A stretch of 64,000 bases of DNA from Thermodesulfobacteriota bacterium (lineage in GTDB: Bacteria > Desulfobacterota_D > UBA1144 > Nemesobacterales > UBA2774), in the NCBI GenBank assembly GCA_040754335.1, contig JBFMCV010000001.1, forward strand, positions 372,001 through 436,000, given 5' to 3'. Position numbers and translations under genes: made by a program. Shown here in pieces: positions 62,517 to 64,000 of this stretch; the stretch's first letter is position 1, and the number at the start of each line of letters is the position of its first letter. The notes under the pieces are model-generated. The model was given only the letters and a program-made list of their open reading frames with translations, was not told where the DNA came from and made no database searches.

Positions 62517-63230
62517 ATGAAAAAGCTGCAGGATAAAGTCGCTGTCATAACCGGAGGCACGGGAGGTCTCGGAAAGGCCGTGGTTTCCCTGTTTCTCGCG
62601 GAGGGTGCATACGTTCTCAGCACTTACATCGACGACGCCGAGCTCGAGGGGTGCCTGGGCCTGAGGGACGAGTACAAGTCGAGGGTCGTTTTCGGCAAGG
62701 CGAACGTCACGAAGGCTTCCAATGTCGCAAACGTAGCTCAGAAGACCATAGAGAAGTTCTCGCGCATAGATATTCTCGTGAATCTGGTCGGCGGCTTCGC
62801 TCAGTCCCCGCTCGCAGATACGGACGAAGAGGCCTGGGACACTATGATGAACACGAATCTGAAATCCGCGTTCCTCACTTCGAGGAGCGTCATCCCCCAT
62901 ATGATAAAACAGGGCCGGGGGAGCATCGTGAACATCGCATCCCGTCCCGCGCTCAAGGGCTCTCCCGGTCTCGCGGCATACGGCGCGTCCAAGGCGGGAG
63001 TGCTCAACCTCACGCAGTCCATGGCCGAGGAGCTGAAAGAGCACAACATAAACGTAAACGCAGTAATCCCGGGGACGATAAACACTCCGGCCAACAGGAT
63101 GATAATGCCTGACGCCGACTTCAGCAAATGGGTGGACCCCGAAGATATAGCGAAGGTCATCGCGTTCCTCTGCTCCGACGACGCGCGGGCCGTAAGCGGC
63201 GCCGCTATACCGGTGTACGGAAAGTCCTGA
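62517..63230 (+). CDS. SDR-family oxidoreductase (3-oxoacyl-ACP reductase-like)
   Basis: This 237-residue classical SDR has the cofactor motif AVITGGTGGLGKAVVSLFLA, the structural motif LVNLVGGFAQSPLAD, and the active site Ser in NIASRPALKGSPG with Tyr/Lys in AAYGASKAGVLNLTQSMAEE. The C-terminal VSGAAIPVYGKS is normal. Probably NADPH-dependent; substrate unknown. It is convergent with the GNAT-like gene at the right edge and divergent from the small unknown gene. Confidence 0.87.
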   Translation: MKKLQDKVAVITGGTGGLGKAVVSLFLAEGAYVLSTYIDDAELEGCLGLRDEYKSRVVFGKANVTKASNVANVAQKTIEKFSRIDILVNLVGGFAQSPLADTDEEAWDTMMNTNLKSAFLTSRSVIPHMIKQGRGSIVNIASRPALKGSPGLAAYGASKAGVLNLTQSMAEELKEHNINVNAVIPGTINTPANRMIMPDADFSKWVDPEDIAKVIAFLCSDDARAVSGAAIPVYGKS

Positions 63231-63257
63231 GTGAGGTCTGCATCTCGTCTGTAGAAA

Positions 63258-64000
63258 TCAGCCTGAGACGTCAGACATATCAGTAAATATGTAATCGAGG
63301 AGTTTCTGACCGAAATCGGAAGCCGTCTTTATATCGTCCCTCGATATATCGACGTTGTTAAGGTACTGGAGCCTGAGGACATCCCCATCCGCGTATTCGG
63401 GGATCAGGCACCCGAAGAAAAATCCTAGCCCCCGCGCAGCCGAGGCGACGTAGCCCGCCCCCTTCTGACGTAGCGGAATATCGACGTATATGCAATCGAA
63501 CCTCTCGTGCGCGAGATGCTTCAGCTGGAACTGTATCTCCTTCACCGTCATCCTCCCCGCCCTGTCTATATGAATGATGGCCTGGTTGTGGTCGTGCCTG
63601 ATTGAAACAGTAGTGCGGCCGTTCTGCTTTCCTTTGTAACCCGTCTCCTCGTCCTCTACCGTCAATTTTCTATCGAACCCGATGCGTCCGTATATTCCGG
63701 CGATAATTTCCTTGTAAACTTGAGGGACATAGACCGTCTCTCCGGCGCTCCCCGTTACGGGGGTGAACATCATCGCCACCGACTGCCGTCTCGGCCTCTC
63801 CGACTCCGAAATATTGCGGAACGAGACCGTTCCCGGGCTGTATCCGAGGAGGAACCCGGTCTCCCTCCCGCCGAGCTCTATACTCCCCTTCTGGCTGTAA
63901 GGATGCACCGTGACGGCCTCCCCGTAGATGCCGGCCACGTTCATTGAAGCGACACGGTCGATGAGATAATTTTTCATCATCTGGAATATGCCCCTCCCCC
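63258..64000 (-). CDS. GNAT-like/anti-sigma-type ATP-binding protein, C-terminal part (5' end missing)
   Basis: The frame is open from its stop at 63258 to the right edge; codons upstream of the ATG pair at 63980 and 63977 continue in frame (...GRGIFQ), so the true start is probably outside. The visible 240-plus residues resemble the C-terminal half of proteins that combine an RsbW-like ATP-binding domain with a GNAT acetyltransferase-like domain. The best-conserved part is VDIPLRQKGAGYVASAARGL, followed by GFFFGCLIPEYADGDVLRLQ and YLNNVDISRDDI. Function is uncertain; such proteins occur in signalling contexts. Confidence 0.55.
   Translation of the reverse strand, partial: GRGIFQMMKNYLIDRVASMNVAGIYGEAVTVHPYSQKGSIELGGRETGFLLGYSPGTVSFRNISESERPRRQSVAMMFTPVTGSAGETVYVPQVYKEIIAGIYGRIGFDRKLTVEDEETGYKGKQNGRTTVSIRHDHNQAIIHIDRAGRMTVKEIQFQLKHLAHERFDCIYVDIPLRQKGAGYVASAARGLGFFFGCLIPEYADGDVLRLQYLNNVDISRDDIKTASDFGQKLLDYIFTDMSDVSG

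Overview
The window is a 64 kb stretch of a bacterial chromosome, about 55% GC by eye. It carries about 50 protein genes, no rRNA or tRNA that I could recognise, no CRISPR array and no complete transposon. Several features point to a Gram-negative envelope: exported lipoproteins, an LdtD/YcbB-type L,D-transpeptidase, a class A PBP1A, 67K-type SppA and a sigma-54 activator. The mix of LutABC, ScpA/ScpB, a PhaR-type regulator, DisA-domain c-di-AMP synthesis and short-form AhcY fits a deltaproteobacterial-like or candidate-phylum lineage (Desulfobacterota or Dadabacteria-like). This placement is inference; nothing in the window fixes the taxon.

Layout. Positions 1-8000 hold a partial L,D-transpeptidase, an acyl-CoA synthetase, a small membrane protein, an exported VWA protein, and a HAD/CbiX/PepT-like trio. 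Positions 8000-12700 are sparser: two paralogous ArsR regulators, a DoxX protein, and a type III polyketide synthase translationally coupled to an isoprenylcysteine-type methyltransferase. Positions 12700-20000 hold PepA, SppA, IlvE, a PhaR-like regulator, a poly-Gly lipoprotein and a GT4 glycosyltransferase. Positions 20000-27800 are a long leftward housekeeping run: metK, ahcY, xerD, S2P protease, scpA, scpB, a QueG-like Fe-S protein and der. Positions 28000-32100 hold rpe, then a sigma-54 activator followed by a consensus -24/-12 promoter driving a small exported protein and a methyltransferase. Positions 32500-36500 hold a DnaC-like ATPase with its unknown partner, an HDAC-family deacetylase and folC. 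Positions 36500-45200 hold a Fur-family regulator and the leftward ftsH-folP-cdaA-cdaR-glmM-pdxJ cluster plus cysK. Positions 45300-64000 hold PBP1A, a ComEA-like protein, three SDRs, FmdB, a cytochrome-c-like lipoprotein, lutABC, a cysteine hydrolase, hinT, ileS and a partial GNAT-like protein.

Intergenic DNA is unusually rich in short structured repeats. These include hairpins in which the loop is conserved while both stem arms change together, a 16-bp GCGGGTG-ag-CACCCGC palindrome, CCCGTTC...GAACGGG hairpins, and a composite of about 250-350 nt present twice. They cluster at 8.2, 19.8, 32.2, 48.6-51.9 and 57.7-59.0 kb.

I found no clearly new multi-gene system. The best candidates for follow-up are the self-contained sigma-54 module (28.8-32.1 kb), the covarying hairpin repeat family, the PKS/methyltransferase pair, and the DnaC-like/unknown pair.
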